Assembly: GCA_934456435.1 (NCBI GenBank)
Contig: CAKSHH010000004.1
Span: 1 to 64,000 of the forward strand
Reading direction: 5' to 3'
Length of the DNA: 64,000 bases
From: an uncultured Eubacteriales bacterium
GTDB lineage: Bacteria; Bacillota; Clostridia; Oscillospirales; Acutalibacteraceae
This document shows, one piece after another, positions 51,990 through 60,564 of this stretch (positions within the stretch are counted from its first letter, which is position 1; each line of letters begins with the position of its first letter). The notes beneath the pieces were generated by a model. The model had not been told where the DNA came from. It searched no databases and was given only the letters and a program-made list of their open reading frames with translations. Made by a program: the position numbers and the translations under genes.

Positions 51990-53288
51990 TTAAATCTTTC
52001 TCTTATCAATAACGCGGATTGCCTTGCCCTCACTTCTTGTGATTGACTTGGGAGCAACAAGGCGAACCTTGGTGTAAATTCCGAGCATCGCCTTGAGAGA
52101 GGCAACAAGGGATTTCTCCATTTCGGTAATCTTGCCGAGACTGTCGGAGAAGTTGTCCTGAGTCATTTCTACCATAACTTCAAGCGTGTCGCTGTTGTTT
52201 ACGCGGTCAACAATGATCTGGTAGTTAGCCTGATAGCCCTGTTCGAGCAATACTGTTTCGATCTGTGACGGGAATACGTTGACGCCCTTGACGATAAGCA
52301 TATCGTCGCTTCTGCCCATCGGCTTGCACATTTTAACAAGCGTTCTGCCGCAGGAGCATTTCTCTCTTGTGAGGACACAGATATCGCGCGTTCTGTATCT
52401 GAGGAGCGGGAAAGCTTCCTTTGTGATTGAAGTGAAAACAAGCTCGCCCTGAGTTCCGTCGGGAAGAACCTCGCCCGTGTCGGGGTCGATAATTTCGGCA
52501 ATGAAGTGATCCTCGTTGATGTGCATACCTGTCTGTTCGGAACACTCAAATGCAACGCCGGGGCCGCTGATTTCGGTCAGACCGTAGATGTCATAAGCCT
52601 TGATGCCGAGCTGATTCTGAATTTCCTGACGCATTTTTTCGCTCCAGGCTTCTGCGCCGAAAATGCCTGCCTTGAGCTTGATTTTATCTCTAAGACCGCG
52701 CTCGTGGATGTTTTCCGCAAGGTATTCGGCGTAAGAGGGGGTACAGCAGAGAATGGTTGATTCAAGGTCGGTCATAAACTGAAGCTGTCTGTCCGTGTTG
52801 CCCGAAGACATCGGAAGTGTGAGACTGCCGACCTTGTGGCTGCCGCCGTGAAGTCCTGCGCCGCCCGTAAAAAGACCGTAGCCGTAAGCGACCTGAACAA
52901 CATCTTCATTTGTTGCGCCTGCCGCAACGAGCGCTCTGGCACAGCAGTCCTCCCAAAGGTCAATGTCGTGCTGAGTGTAGAAAGCGACAACACGTCTGCC
53001 CGTTGTGCCCGATGTGGATTGGATTCTTACGCAGTCCTTTAACGGAGAAGCAAGCAGTCCGTAAGGATAAGCGTCGCGGAGATCCGCCTTGGAGAGGAAC
53101 GGAAGCTTGTGAAGATCGTCAACGCCCTTGATGTCGTCGGGAGTGACGCCCTTTTCTTCCATCTTTTTTCTGTAATAGGGGACGTTGTCCCAAACGTGTT
53201 TGACCTGCTTAACAAGTCTTTCGTCCTGAAGCTCACGGATTTTTTCCGGTGAGGCACATTCAATTTCTTTCTGATAGTATCTTTCCAT
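51990..53288 (-). CDS. paaK: Phenylacetate-CoA ligase family protein
   Basis: AMP-forming ligase of the PaaK type: P-loop STSGTTGRRVVAFYTQHD, YGLTEISGPGVAFEC, and LRYRTRDICVLTREKC with GRSDDMLIVKGVNVFPSQIE. It makes, or in fermentation uses, aryl-acetyl-CoA. Length 432 aa is typical. It lies 15 bp after iorB, so its substrate is probably the product of IorAB. Confidence 0.9.
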   Translation of the reverse strand: MERYYQKEIECASPEKIRELQDERLVKQVKHVWDNVPYYRKKMEEKGVTPDDIKGVDDLHKLPFLSKADLRDAYPYGLLASPLKDCVRIQSTSGTTGRRVVAFYTQHDIDLWEDCCARALVAAGATNEDVVQVAYGYGLFTGGAGLHGGSHKVGSLTLPMSSGNTDRQLQFMTDLESTILCCTPSYAEYLAENIHERGLRDKIKLKAGIFGAEAWSEKMRQEIQNQLGIKAYDIYGLTEISGPGVAFECSEQTGMHINEDHFIAEIIDPDTGEVLPDGTQGELVFTSITKEAFPLLRYRTRDICVLTREKCSCGRTLVKMCKPMGRSDDMLIVKGVNVFPSQIETVLLEQGYQANYQIIVDRVNNSDTLEVMVEMTQDNFSDSLGKITEMEKSLVASLKAMLGIYTKVRLVAPKSITRSEGKAIRVIDKRKI

Positions 53289-53303
53289 AGAAAAGTCTCC
53301 TGT

Positions 53304-53876
53304 TTATGCGTCCTTGCCGAGTGTGAAAGCCTTTTTGTTTATTTCAAGGAACTTTGCCGGCACGCTCTTTTCGATTGCCGCCATCCATTCCTCTGTTGTG
53401 AAGTCAAAGTACTTAGAAAGTCTGCCCATAAGTACAAGGTTGACCGCCTTTGACGTGCCTGCCTCTTCGGCGAGCGAAAGGGCGTCTATGGCGTCAAGTT
53501 TGACGCCGAGAGCCTTGATTTTTTCAACAAGCTCGGTCGGATATTCCGCCGCACCTGTGATAACGGGCATCGGGTTAATTTCCTGAGTGTTTGTGATTAT
53601 CGTTCCGTCCGGTCTGAGGTACTCCGTCCAGCGTGCCGCTTCAAGAAGCTCAAATGAAATGATGATATCCGCTTCGCCCTTGTCGATGATCGGCGAATAA
53701 ACCTTGTCTCCGTAACGGACGTAGGTGACAACGCTGCCGCCGCGCTGGCTCATTCCGTGAACCTCGCTGACCTTAACATCGTAGCCCTTTTCGAGCAGGA
53801 GTCTGCCGAGAAGCTTACTTGCAAGAAGTGTTCCCTGACCGCCGACTCCGACGATCATAATATTTTTTGTCTGCAT
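53304..53876 (-). CDS. iorB: Indolepyruvate ferredoxin oxidoreductase beta subunit
   Basis: Gamma-type domain of 2-oxoacid:ferredoxin oxidoreductases: IMIVGVGGQGTLLASKLLG, SEVHGMSQRGGSVVTYVRYG and ADIIISFELLEAARW. Start at 53876 follows AAAGGAG and lies 2 bp after the iorA stop. 190 aa. Together with IorA it oxidatively decarboxylates aryl pyruvates to aryl-acetyl-CoA and reduces ferredoxin. Confidence 0.93.
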   Translation of the reverse strand: MQTKNIMIVGVGGQGTLLASKLLGRLLLEKGYDVKVSEVHGMSQRGGSVVTYVRYGDKVYSPIIDKGEADIIISFELLEAARWTEYLRPDGTIITNTQEINPMPVITGAAEYPTELVEKIKALGVKLDAIDALSLAEEAGTSKAVNLVLMGRLSKYFDFTTEEWMAAIEKSVPAKFLEINKKAFTLGKDA

Positions 53877-53878
53877 AA

Positions 53879-55618
53879 TCAGGACTCCTTTCCGTTCGGA
53901 AGTGCGCCGAGCTTGCAGAGCTGACTGCAAACACCGCATCCGGTACAAAGCGTTGCGTCGATTTTTACCTTGCCGTCAACAATGCTGATGGCAGGACAGC
54001 CTATCTTCATACAGGACTTACAGCCGACACACTTTGTCGGATCGGCAGTAATCGGTCCGTTGTGCTTAACATATTTAAGGAGCGCACACGGTCTTCTGGA
54101 GATGATAACCGACGGCTCGTCTGCCGCAAGCTCCTCCTTGACCGCGTCGTCACATTCCTTGAGGTTATACGGGTCAACGACTCTGACTCTCTTGATACCG
54201 ACGGAGCGGCAGAGAGTTTCAAGGTCGATTTTTGTACACGGGTCACCCTTGAGGTTGAAGCCCGTTGTCGGGTTCTGCTGGTGACCTGTCATACCCGTGA
54301 TGGAGTTATCGAGAATGATAACGGTCGAATTTGATTCGTTGTATGCAATGTTAATGAGTCCGGTTACGCCCGAATGCATAAAGGTGGAATCACCGATAAC
54401 CGCAACGGTTTTGCCGTCGCTCTTGCCCTCGTTAGCCTTGTTGAAGCCGTGAATACCGGAAACGGAAGCGCCCATACAAATCGTTGTGTCGATTGCGGCA
54501 AGCGGCGGAACTGCGCCGAGCGTGTAACAGCCGATATCGCCGAAAACGGTGAGCTTATTCTTTTTGAGCGTGTAGAAAAGTCCTCTGTGCGGACAGCCTG
54601 CACACATAACCGGGGGTCTTGCCGGGATATTCTCGTCAAGCTTCTTTCCGCAGTCGGGAGCGAAGCCGAGCTTTTCGGCAACAATATTCTGGCTCAGCTC
54701 GTCAATGCAGCTAAACAGCTCCTTGCCCGTCACATCAACGCCGATGCTGCGGCAATGGGTTTCGATAATGCCGTCAAGCTCTTCAATAACGATCACCTTG
54801 TCAACGGACTTTGCAAACTCCTGAATCTTCTTAATCGGCAGGGGATTTATCATACCGATTTTGAGAACCGGATATTTGTCGCCGCAGACCTCTTTTGCGT
54901 ACTGATAGCTTGTGCTTGATGTGATGATACCGATCGAGTGATCGCTGCCGTCCTCAATGCGGTTGAACGGCGCAGTCTCGGCGTACTCGGTGAGAGCCGC
55001 TGTTCTTTCCTCAACGATCGGGTGACGGCGTTTTGCATTGCCGGGCATCATAATATATTTCGCACCGTCTTTTTCGTATGTTTTTGAGGTTTCCTCTCTG
55101 TCCGAGGTCTCAATAACGCTCTGAGAGTGGGCAACCCTTGTGCACATCTTGATAAAAACGGGTGTGTCATATTTTTCCGAAATTTCATAAGCGAGCTTCG
55201 TGAAGCTGAGGGATTCGCCTGCGTCAGCCGGCTCAAGCATCGGGAGCTTTGCGGCAATGGCGTAGTGACGTGAATCCTGCTCGTTCTGCGAGCTGTGCAT
55301 ACCTGCGTCGTCGGCAACGCCGATTATCATGCCTGCATTTACGCCCGTGTAGGAAATTGTGAAAACGGGGTCGGCGGCAACGTTAAGACCGACATGCTTC
55401 ATTGAGCAGAAACTTCTTTTGCCTGCAACACAGGCGCCGAAAGCGGCTTCAACAGCCACCTTTTCGTTCGGAGCCCATTCGGCATAGATCTCCTTGTATT
55501 TTGCGGCGTATTCCGTGATTTCCGTACTCGGTGTGCCCGGGTAGCTGGAAACAAATGAACAGCCGGCTTCGTAAAGTCCTCTGGCAACCGCTTCGTTGCC
55601 GAGCATCAACTGTTTCAT
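53879..55618 (-). CDS. iorA: Indolepyruvate ferredoxin oxidoreductase alpha subunit
   Basis: The N-terminus binds substrate (GNEAVARGLYEAGCSFVSSYPGTPSTEI). The TPP-binding part has GDIGCYTLGAVPPL, GDSTFMHSGVTGLINIAYN and the N-TGMTGHQ segment. The C-terminus carries two 4Fe-4S clusters (CVGCKSCMKIGCP and CTGCGVCSQLC). Start at 55618 has AGGAGG 8 nt upstream. 579 aa, typical of IorA. Uses CoA and ferredoxin. Confidence 0.95.
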   Translation of the reverse strand: MKQLMLGNEAVARGLYEAGCSFVSSYPGTPSTEITEYAAKYKEIYAEWAPNEKVAVEAAFGACVAGKRSFCSMKHVGLNVAADPVFTISYTGVNAGMIIGVADDAGMHSSQNEQDSRHYAIAAKLPMLEPADAGESLSFTKLAYEISEKYDTPVFIKMCTRVAHSQSVIETSDREETSKTYEKDGAKYIMMPGNAKRRHPIVEERTAALTEYAETAPFNRIEDGSDHSIGIITSSTSYQYAKEVCGDKYPVLKIGMINPLPIKKIQEFAKSVDKVIVIEELDGIIETHCRSIGVDVTGKELFSCIDELSQNIVAEKLGFAPDCGKKLDENIPARPPVMCAGCPHRGLFYTLKKNKLTVFGDIGCYTLGAVPPLAAIDTTICMGASVSGIHGFNKANEGKSDGKTVAVIGDSTFMHSGVTGLINIAYNESNSTVIILDNSITGMTGHQQNPTTGFNLKGDPCTKIDLETLCRSVGIKRVRVVDPYNLKECDDAVKEELAADEPSVIISRRPCALLKYVKHNGPITADPTKCVGCKSCMKIGCPAISIVDGKVKIDATLCTGCGVCSQLCKLGALPNGKES

Positions 55619-55631
55619 TGTTATTACCTCC

Positions 55632-57269
55632 TTAGCCAGTAATCTGTGATTCAACAAGTCTGCCTCGGCAATACTTTGCCCTGAGGACAGGCTTTTCTAT
55701 CTTGCCCGTTGGATTACGGGGTACCTTTTCAAATATAATCTTTTTGGGACGCTTGTACCTTGGCAGCTCCTCGCAGAAATCGTTGATTTCCTCTTCGGTG
55801 CAGGTCATGCCGTCCTTGATTTCAATAATCGCCGCTGTGATCTCACCGAGTCTGTGGTCGGGAATACCGATAACGGCAACGTCCTTGATTTTGTCGTTGC
55901 GGCGCAGGAAGTCCTCAATCTGAACGGGATAAATATTTTCACCGCCGGAGATGACAACGTCCTTTTTACGGTCAACGAGGTAGATGAATCCGTCCTCGTC
56001 TTCGCGCGCCATATCGCCTGTGTAAAGCCAGTCGCCCTTGAGTATCTCGTCGGTCGCTTCCGGGTTGTTGTAGTATTCTATCATCACGCCGGGACCCTTG
56101 ACTGCAAGCTCGCCGACTTCGCCCTGCTTGACGGGTTCGCCGTGGTCGTCAATAATTTTTGTCTCCCAAAGGTAGCCTGCCTTGCCGATCGCGCCGACCT
56201 TGTCGATGTTTTCAACGCCGAGGTGAACACAGCCCGGTCCGAGCGATTCGCTGAGTCCGTAGTTTGTGTCGTACTGATGGTGCGGGAAAATCTTTTTCCA
56301 CCTGTGGATGAGGCTCGGCGGAACCGGCTGAGCGCCGATATGCATAAGCCTCCATTGGTCAAGCAGATAATGATCGAGGTTGATTCTGCCCGAATCTATC
56401 GCGTCCAGAATGTCCTGCGCCCACGGAACGAGAAGCCAAACTATCGTACATTTCTCTTCCGTAATTGTGCGGAGTATCCATTCGGGCTTTATACCGCGGA
56501 GAATAACGGTTTTTCCGCCGACGAGCAGACTGCCGAACCAATGCATCTTTGCGCCCGTGTGATAGAGCGGAGGAATACAGAGAAAAACATCGTCTTTCTG
56601 CTGTCCGTGATGCTTCTGTTCCGTCAGGCAGGAGCAATAGAGCGCCTTGTGACGGTGAAGAATCGCCTTGGGAAAGCCCGTTGTGCCCGACGAAAAATAA
56701 ATCGCGGCGTAGTCGTTCTCGTCAAGTGCAATCGGCGGAAGCGAGGAGGAGCAGTAACGAATGAGCGTCATACAGTTTTCTGCATATTCGGGAGTGTTGC
56801 CGCCGACAAAAAGAGTGATTTTGATGTTTTTGAGCTCGTTATGTATCGGGTCAACACGGCTGACAAATTCGGGACCGAAAACAAAAACTTCAACGTCCGC
56901 CAGTTCGAGACAGTATTTTATTTCGTCGCTCGAATAGCGGTAGTTCATCGGCACGGCGATACAGCCTGCCTTGAGTATTCCGAAGTAAATCGGGAGCCAT
57001 TCGATGCAGTTCATCAGGAGAATTGCTACCTTAGTGCCTCTTTTAACATTGCGGCTGAGCAAAAGATTTGCAAATCGGTTTGCCCTGCGGTCAAAGTCTT
57101 TCCAAGAAATTTCACGGCGGTACGGTGTACCGGGGCTTGCACTTTCTATAAGACTTGCTTCACGCCAGGTTACGGCGTTGTCGCGTTCAACCGACGGATT
57201 AACTTCGACCAAAGCCGTGTCCGAGGGGTAGAGACGGGCGTTCTTTTCAAGAAGCTCCGTAATGACCAT
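55632..57269 (-). CDS. AMP-forming acyl-CoA ligase (545 aa)
   Basis: ANL-superfamily enzyme: P-loop YFSSGTTGFPKAILHRH, YGLSESLGPGCVHLG, TGDMAREDEDGFIYLVDRKKDVVISGGENIYPVQIE and the terminal Lys in PRNPTGKIEKPVL. Substrate probably a medium or aromatic acid, unlike the PaaK ligase 2 kb downstream, whose fold is distinct. Start placed at 57269 (MVITELLEKNARL) from GAGGTG 7 nt upstream; an in-frame 5' extension to 57338 overlaps the promoter. First gene of the iorAB operon. Confidence 0.88.
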   Translation of the reverse strand: MVITELLEKNARLYPSDTALVEVNPSVERDNAVTWREASLIESASPGTPYRREISWKDFDRRANRFANLLLSRNVKRGTKVAILLMNCIEWLPIYFGILKAGCIAVPMNYRYSSDEIKYCLELADVEVFVFGPEFVSRVDPIHNELKNIKITLFVGGNTPEYAENCMTLIRYCSSSLPPIALDENDYAAIYFSSGTTGFPKAILHRHKALYCSCLTEQKHHGQQKDDVFLCIPPLYHTGAKMHWFGSLLVGGKTVILRGIKPEWILRTITEEKCTIVWLLVPWAQDILDAIDSGRINLDHYLLDQWRLMHIGAQPVPPSLIHRWKKIFPHHQYDTNYGLSESLGPGCVHLGVENIDKVGAIGKAGYLWETKIIDDHGEPVKQGEVGELAVKGPGVMIEYYNNPEATDEILKGDWLYTGDMAREDEDGFIYLVDRKKDVVISGGENIYPVQIEDFLRRNDKIKDVAVIGIPDHRLGEITAAIIEIKDGMTCTEEEINDFCEELPRYKRPKKIIFEKVPRNPTGKIEKPVLRAKYCRGRLVESQITG

Positions 57270-57328
57270 TTTTTTCACCTCTGAAAGATTTAAAATCCAT
57301 ATAGATTTAATAGTATAATATGTAAAAT

Positions 57329-57357
57329 ACTTTACCACTTTTAACTGATAAAGTCAA
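57329..57357 (-). promoter_or_regulatory. Promoter of the acyl-CoA ligase-iorAB-paaK operon
   Basis: Minus strand: -35 TTGACT (plus 57352-57357), 17-bp spacer, -10 TAAAGT (plus 57329-57334). Confidence 0.6.
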
Positions 57358-57464
57358 TGTGTTTTGCGAAATTGTTGTCGAATAAATGGGGGATATATTC
57401 GGTGTGCAAAACATAATAATATTTTATCATATTCCGCGGTAATTTGTCTACAACAAGCCGAAAA

Positions 57465-57797
57465 TCACTTGAAAACGAACTGAACAAGGAGCATATAGCA
57501 AATCGTGCCTCCGGCAATGGAGAGAAGCATCTGCTTTTTCCACAGGTGCAGCAGAACGACCACCACAATGGCAATGAGTTCGGGCAGACCGTGGGTTCCG
57601 CTGAGAATTTCCACATTTCTCAGGCAGTAAACAACCAGCATCGCGAACACCGCCGCCGGCAGAGCCTTGCCAAGGTATTCAATAAACTTCGGTGTTTCGC
57701 GCTTTTTCGACTGGAAAACGGCAAACGGAAGAAATCTTGTTATCATTGTCGCAACCGCGCATATAGCGATTGTGATTATACGCTGTGTTACCGTCAT
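57465..57797 (-). CDS. azlD: Branched-chain amino acid exporter subunit AzlD
   Basis: Small membrane protein with about four helices ([73 protein letters not shown]). The RFLPF and [20 protein letters not shown] motifs are AzlD-typical. Its start overlaps the azlC stop by 4 bp. 110 aa. Exports branched-chain amino acids with AzlC. Confidence 0.9.
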   Translation of the reverse strand: MTVTQRIITIAICAVATMITRFLPFAVFQSKKRETPKFIEYLGKALPAAVFAMLVVYCLRNVEILSGTHGLPELIAIVVVVLLHLWKKQMLLSIAGGTICYMLLVQFVFK

Positions 57798-58504
57798 TCG
57801 AGTCCGCTTCCTCTCTCGATGGGCTTACGCAGAGCCGTAAGCAGGAAAAGTATAAACAGCATTGTCGGAATCATAAATGAATCCGAGCCGAAAATCAGCA
57901 GGCATACCACCGAGGCAAAAAGACCTATCAGCGATGTGTAGTGCTTCTTTTCTTTCATCCATTGTTCAAGGAATATGACAACGAACATTGCAGTCATAAC
58001 GAAGTCGAGACCCGTTGTGTCAAAGGTTATGAGCGAGCCGACAAGTCCGCCGATGAGCGAACCGTTCACCCAATAAATATGATCAAGAAGTGTTACCGCC
58101 GTCATAAACCAGCCCTTGTCAATTCCGTCGGGAATCTCTGCCGAGCAGTTTACGGAGAATGTTTCGTCGCACATTCCGAAAATCAGATAATATTTTTTTA
58201 TGCCGACATTTTTGTATTTGTCGAGCATCGACAGACCGTAGAAAAGGTGTCTTGCCTGAATCATCAGGGACATTATAAGCGTCTGGATCGGCGCAAACGG
58301 GCTGAGAAGCATTGAAACGGCAACAAACTCAATCGAGCCGCCGAAAACGACAATGCTCATCACGAGCGGATACCAAAAGCTGAAACCCGAAATATTCATC
58401 ATAACTCCGAATGTAAATCCGAGGAACGAAAAGCCCGCAAGAATGGGGATCGTGTGCGGAAAAGCGGCTTTGAAAGCATCGAATATCATTCGTTTCTTTT
58501 TCAT
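57794..58504 (-). CDS. azlC: Branched-chain amino acid exporter subunit AzlC
   Basis: Integral membrane protein with roughly five to six helices and the family start [26 protein letters not shown], then [35 protein letters not shown]. Start at 58504 ([15 protein letters not shown]) is preferred over an in-frame start at 58588, with GAGGTC upstream. 236 aa. Operon with azlD. Confidence 0.92.
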   Translation of the reverse strand: MKKKRMIFDAFKAAFPHTIPILAGFSFLGFTFGVMMNISGFSFWYPLVMSIVVFGGSIEFVAVSMLLSPFAPIQTLIMSLMIQARHLFYGLSMLDKYKNVGIKKYYLIFGMCDETFSVNCSAEIPDGIDKGWFMTAVTLLDHIYWVNGSLIGGLVGSLITFDTTGLDFVMTAMFVVIFLEQWMKEKKHYTSLIGLFASVVCLLIFGSDSFMIPTMLFILFLLTALRKPIERGSGLE

Positions 58505-58544
58505 ATAAAGGACCTCGCTGAACGTATAAATATACATTATATAC

Positions 58545-58573
58545 ATTTTAAAATTATAGTATGACTTTGTCAA
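58545..58573 (-). promoter_or_regulatory. Promoter of azlCD
   Basis: Minus strand: -35 TTGACA (plus 58568-58573), 17-bp spacer, -10 TAAAAT (plus 58545-58550). Confidence 0.7.
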
Positions 58574-58710
58574 TGTCAAAGGCTTCAAACTTTCCCCGGC
58601 AAAGCCGTAATTATTATTGAAAAAGCTTCAAAATATGATGTAAATTGTGATATACAGCGCGATTACTACAAATTATCCCACCGCAAATAAGCAAAAAAAT
58701 CCTGCCGGGA

Positions 58711-58790
58711 GGCTTTAAGTTTTGATGAAACCTTAATCGTAGGGTGTGATGCCCACATCACACCGAGAAAACTTGTATCAACCCCTCCGA
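58711..58790. repeat. Composite intergenic repeat, copy 2
   Basis: Matches copy 1 in the opposite orientation: AAGTTTTGATGAAACC, then CTTAATCGTAGG, a hairpin GGTGTGATG (58743-58751), loop CCCA, CATCACACC (58756-58764), CGAGAAAACTTGT and the start of a CCCCTC element. Compared with copy 1 the stem has base-pair-preserving changes. The 503-bp gap 58505-59007 holds this repeat and terminator sequences but no credible gene. Confidence 0.75.
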
Positions 58791-58966
58791 CTTTGCCGTA
58801 AACCGCCGAAGTCATATCCTCTGACAAATAGGAAATGTCGGACTTATACAAACCAATTATTATATTTTTCGCATTGTATAAAAAATCAATTATAATTCAA
58901 AAAATGATATCTTACTCAATCAATTTTACCGACAGCTTTCATAAAGGGAAATTTGTGTAATTCCCA

Positions 58967-58994
58967 ACAAAAAAACGGCACGGGAATCCGTGCC
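58967..58994 (-). terminator. Terminator of the PHP/unknown-gene pair
   Basis: Minus strand GGCACGG and CCGTGCC (plus 58988-58994 and 58977-58983) pair and are followed by GTTTTTTTG (plus 58967-58976). Confidence 0.8.
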
Positions 58995-59007
58995 GCCCAG
59001 TTTGTAT

Positions 59008-59553
59008 TTATATTTCTTCAAATCCGGTTTCCTCAATCATCCTTGAGAAAAGTTCCGATGCGCAGTCAAAAATTTCTGCGCCTTTCTGTGTATATTCAAT
59101 GCGGTTGGTGCCGCATCTCTTCGCGAACTGCTCGCCGATATTGTGTGACGGAGCTCCGTCCTTTTTCAAAGCAAGGAGATAAAAAGTGAACGCGCTTCCA
59201 TCAGAAATGTTGTCGTAATAGCCTTTCTCTTCCGTTTTAAGATAGTCATACATCGAGGTGCTGACCGCATCTGCGAGAATGTCGGAGTGAATCCCGTTGC
59301 GAATTGAAAACTCCGCCGTAAATGTCAGCAGAACCCGAACGCAATAAAGCTCTGCGGCAGGCATATTCCTGCAAAAAGCCTCAAGCTCCGCGCTGTCAGG
59401 TCTGACCTTAGCCAGTCTGACGCCTAGCTGTTTCGCTTTGTCGCTGTTTCCGTTGCGTTTGTTGCGGTCAATTCCGTCGGAAATCCGAACGAAGTCGTTG
59501 GATTCCGAGTTCTCTCCCTTGACATAGATTTTAATATCTCTGTCTTCTCCCAT
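59008..59553 (-). CDS. Conserved-looking protein of unknown function (181 aa)
   Basis: No signal peptide, membrane helix or known motif was recognised. The N-terminus is charged (DRDIKIYVKGENSESNDFVRISD). The rest is helical with one clear segment (LYCVRVLLTFTAEFSIRNGIHSDILADAVSTSMYDYLK). Cys occurs three times, once in CASELFSR near the end. It starts 15 bp after the PHP phosphoesterase stop and shares its terminator, so the two proteins probably act together. Confidence 0.6.
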   Translation of the reverse strand: MGEDRDIKIYVKGENSESNDFVRISDGIDRNKRNGNSDKAKQLGVRLAKVRPDSAELEAFCRNMPAAELYCVRVLLTFTAEFSIRNGIHSDILADAVSTSMYDYLKTEEKGYYDNISDGSAFTFYLLALKKDGAPSHNIGEQFAKRCGTNRIEYTQKGAEIFDCASELFSRMIEETGFEEI

Positions 59554-59568
59554 AGTCTTTGTCTCCGA

Positions 59569-60426
59569 TTATTCCGCCTTTGCTTTCTGACGGCGGATCT
59601 TTGCTTTGTAGTTTGAAAATTCCGCAAATCTGTCCTCAGGAGTGCTTACACTTCCGAGTGTTACACAGTTTCTGTTGTGTCTGCCGTGGAAATTGCTTCC
59701 GCCGATTGCAAGCAAGCCGTTGGTTTTCGCAAGCGCGGCAAATTTCTCAGCCTGCTCGTCGCTGTGTTCGGGGCACCAAGCCTCGAAGCCGTCGATGCCT
59801 GCCTCAATAGCCTTTTCGACGATATTTGTTCCGTCGTAAATTCCGGGGTGGGAAAGCACGGCAATTCCGCCGGCGTCGTGAATCGCCTGAATGACCTCGG
59901 AAATCTCCGAGAATTTCGGCTTAACAAGGATGTTTTTCTCGCTGTCCTCGTCAAAAAGCTCGTGATAAAGCGAACCGTAAAGCTCGGTCGTAATTCCGCT
60001 CTCCACGAGAGCCGACATTATATGAACAGGGTAAACGTTGGTTGAACCCTGAGCACATTTCAAAACAAGATCTGTCGTTATCGGGAAACGCTGAGACGCC
60101 TTAATCATCATGAACTGAGCCGCTCTTTTCCTCGCTACAAGATTTCTGTGGCAGAGACCCTCAAGACGATCGGGTGAATCGCTCATATAGCCGAGAACGA
60201 AAACTTCCTTGCTGTTCTCGCTGTCAAAAGCGGAAATCTCGACGCCCTGAATGACCTTTATACCGTGGCGTTCGCCGATAAGGCGCGCTCTCACCGTTCC
60301 TGCAAGGCAGTCATGGTCGGTTACAGCCAAATTCGTAACGCCGCATTTTTCGGCCAAGACAATGATGTCATCTATGCCCAAAGAGCCGTCCGAGAGCTTA
60401 GTATGACAATGCAAATCACTGATCAT
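59569..60426 (-). CDS. PHP-domain phosphoesterase, RNase AM/YciV-like (285 aa)
   Basis: A cytoplasmic PHP enzyme: MISDLHCHTKLSDGS, VTDHDCLAGT, VIQGVEIS, LSHPG and GSNFHG, giving the full set of metal ligands. Family members include the 5'-3' exonuclease RNase AM and the 3',5'-nucleotide phosphatases. It lacks the signal peptide and C-domains of the two large PHP proteins at 37.7-42.6 kb and is only distantly related to them. First gene of a two-gene unit. Confidence 0.88.
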   Translation of the reverse strand: MISDLHCHTKLSDGSLGIDDIIVLAEKCGVTNLAVTDHDCLAGTVRARLIGERHGIKVIQGVEISAFDSENSKEVFVLGYMSDSPDRLEGLCHRNLVARKRAAQFMMIKASQRFPITTDLVLKCAQGSTNVYPVHIMSALVESGITTELYGSLYHELFDEDSEKNILVKPKFSEISEVIQAIHDAGGIAVLSHPGIYDGTNIVEKAIEAGIDGFEAWCPEHSDEQAEKFAALAKTNGLLAIGGSNFHGRHNRNCVTLGSVSTPEDRFAEFSNYKAKIRRQKAKAE

Positions 60427-60564
60427 TTTTTAAAAATCCTCCCATTTATACAAAACCGCAATATTATTCTGATTATATTATACTGCAAATATAATGAAAA
60501 TGCAAGGATTTATTTTTCTTGCCGAAAAAGGAAAAATGACTAAGGCAGCACCATACAAATAATA

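Noticed and set aside
55854..57284. A 476-codon open frame on the plus strand
   Set aside because: Antisense to the AMP-forming ligase, whose motifs are intact. No ribosome-binding site or domain.
58666..58851. A 61-codon open frame on the minus strand
   Set aside because: It runs through the intergenic repeat and its hairpin. It has no convincing ribosome-binding site.
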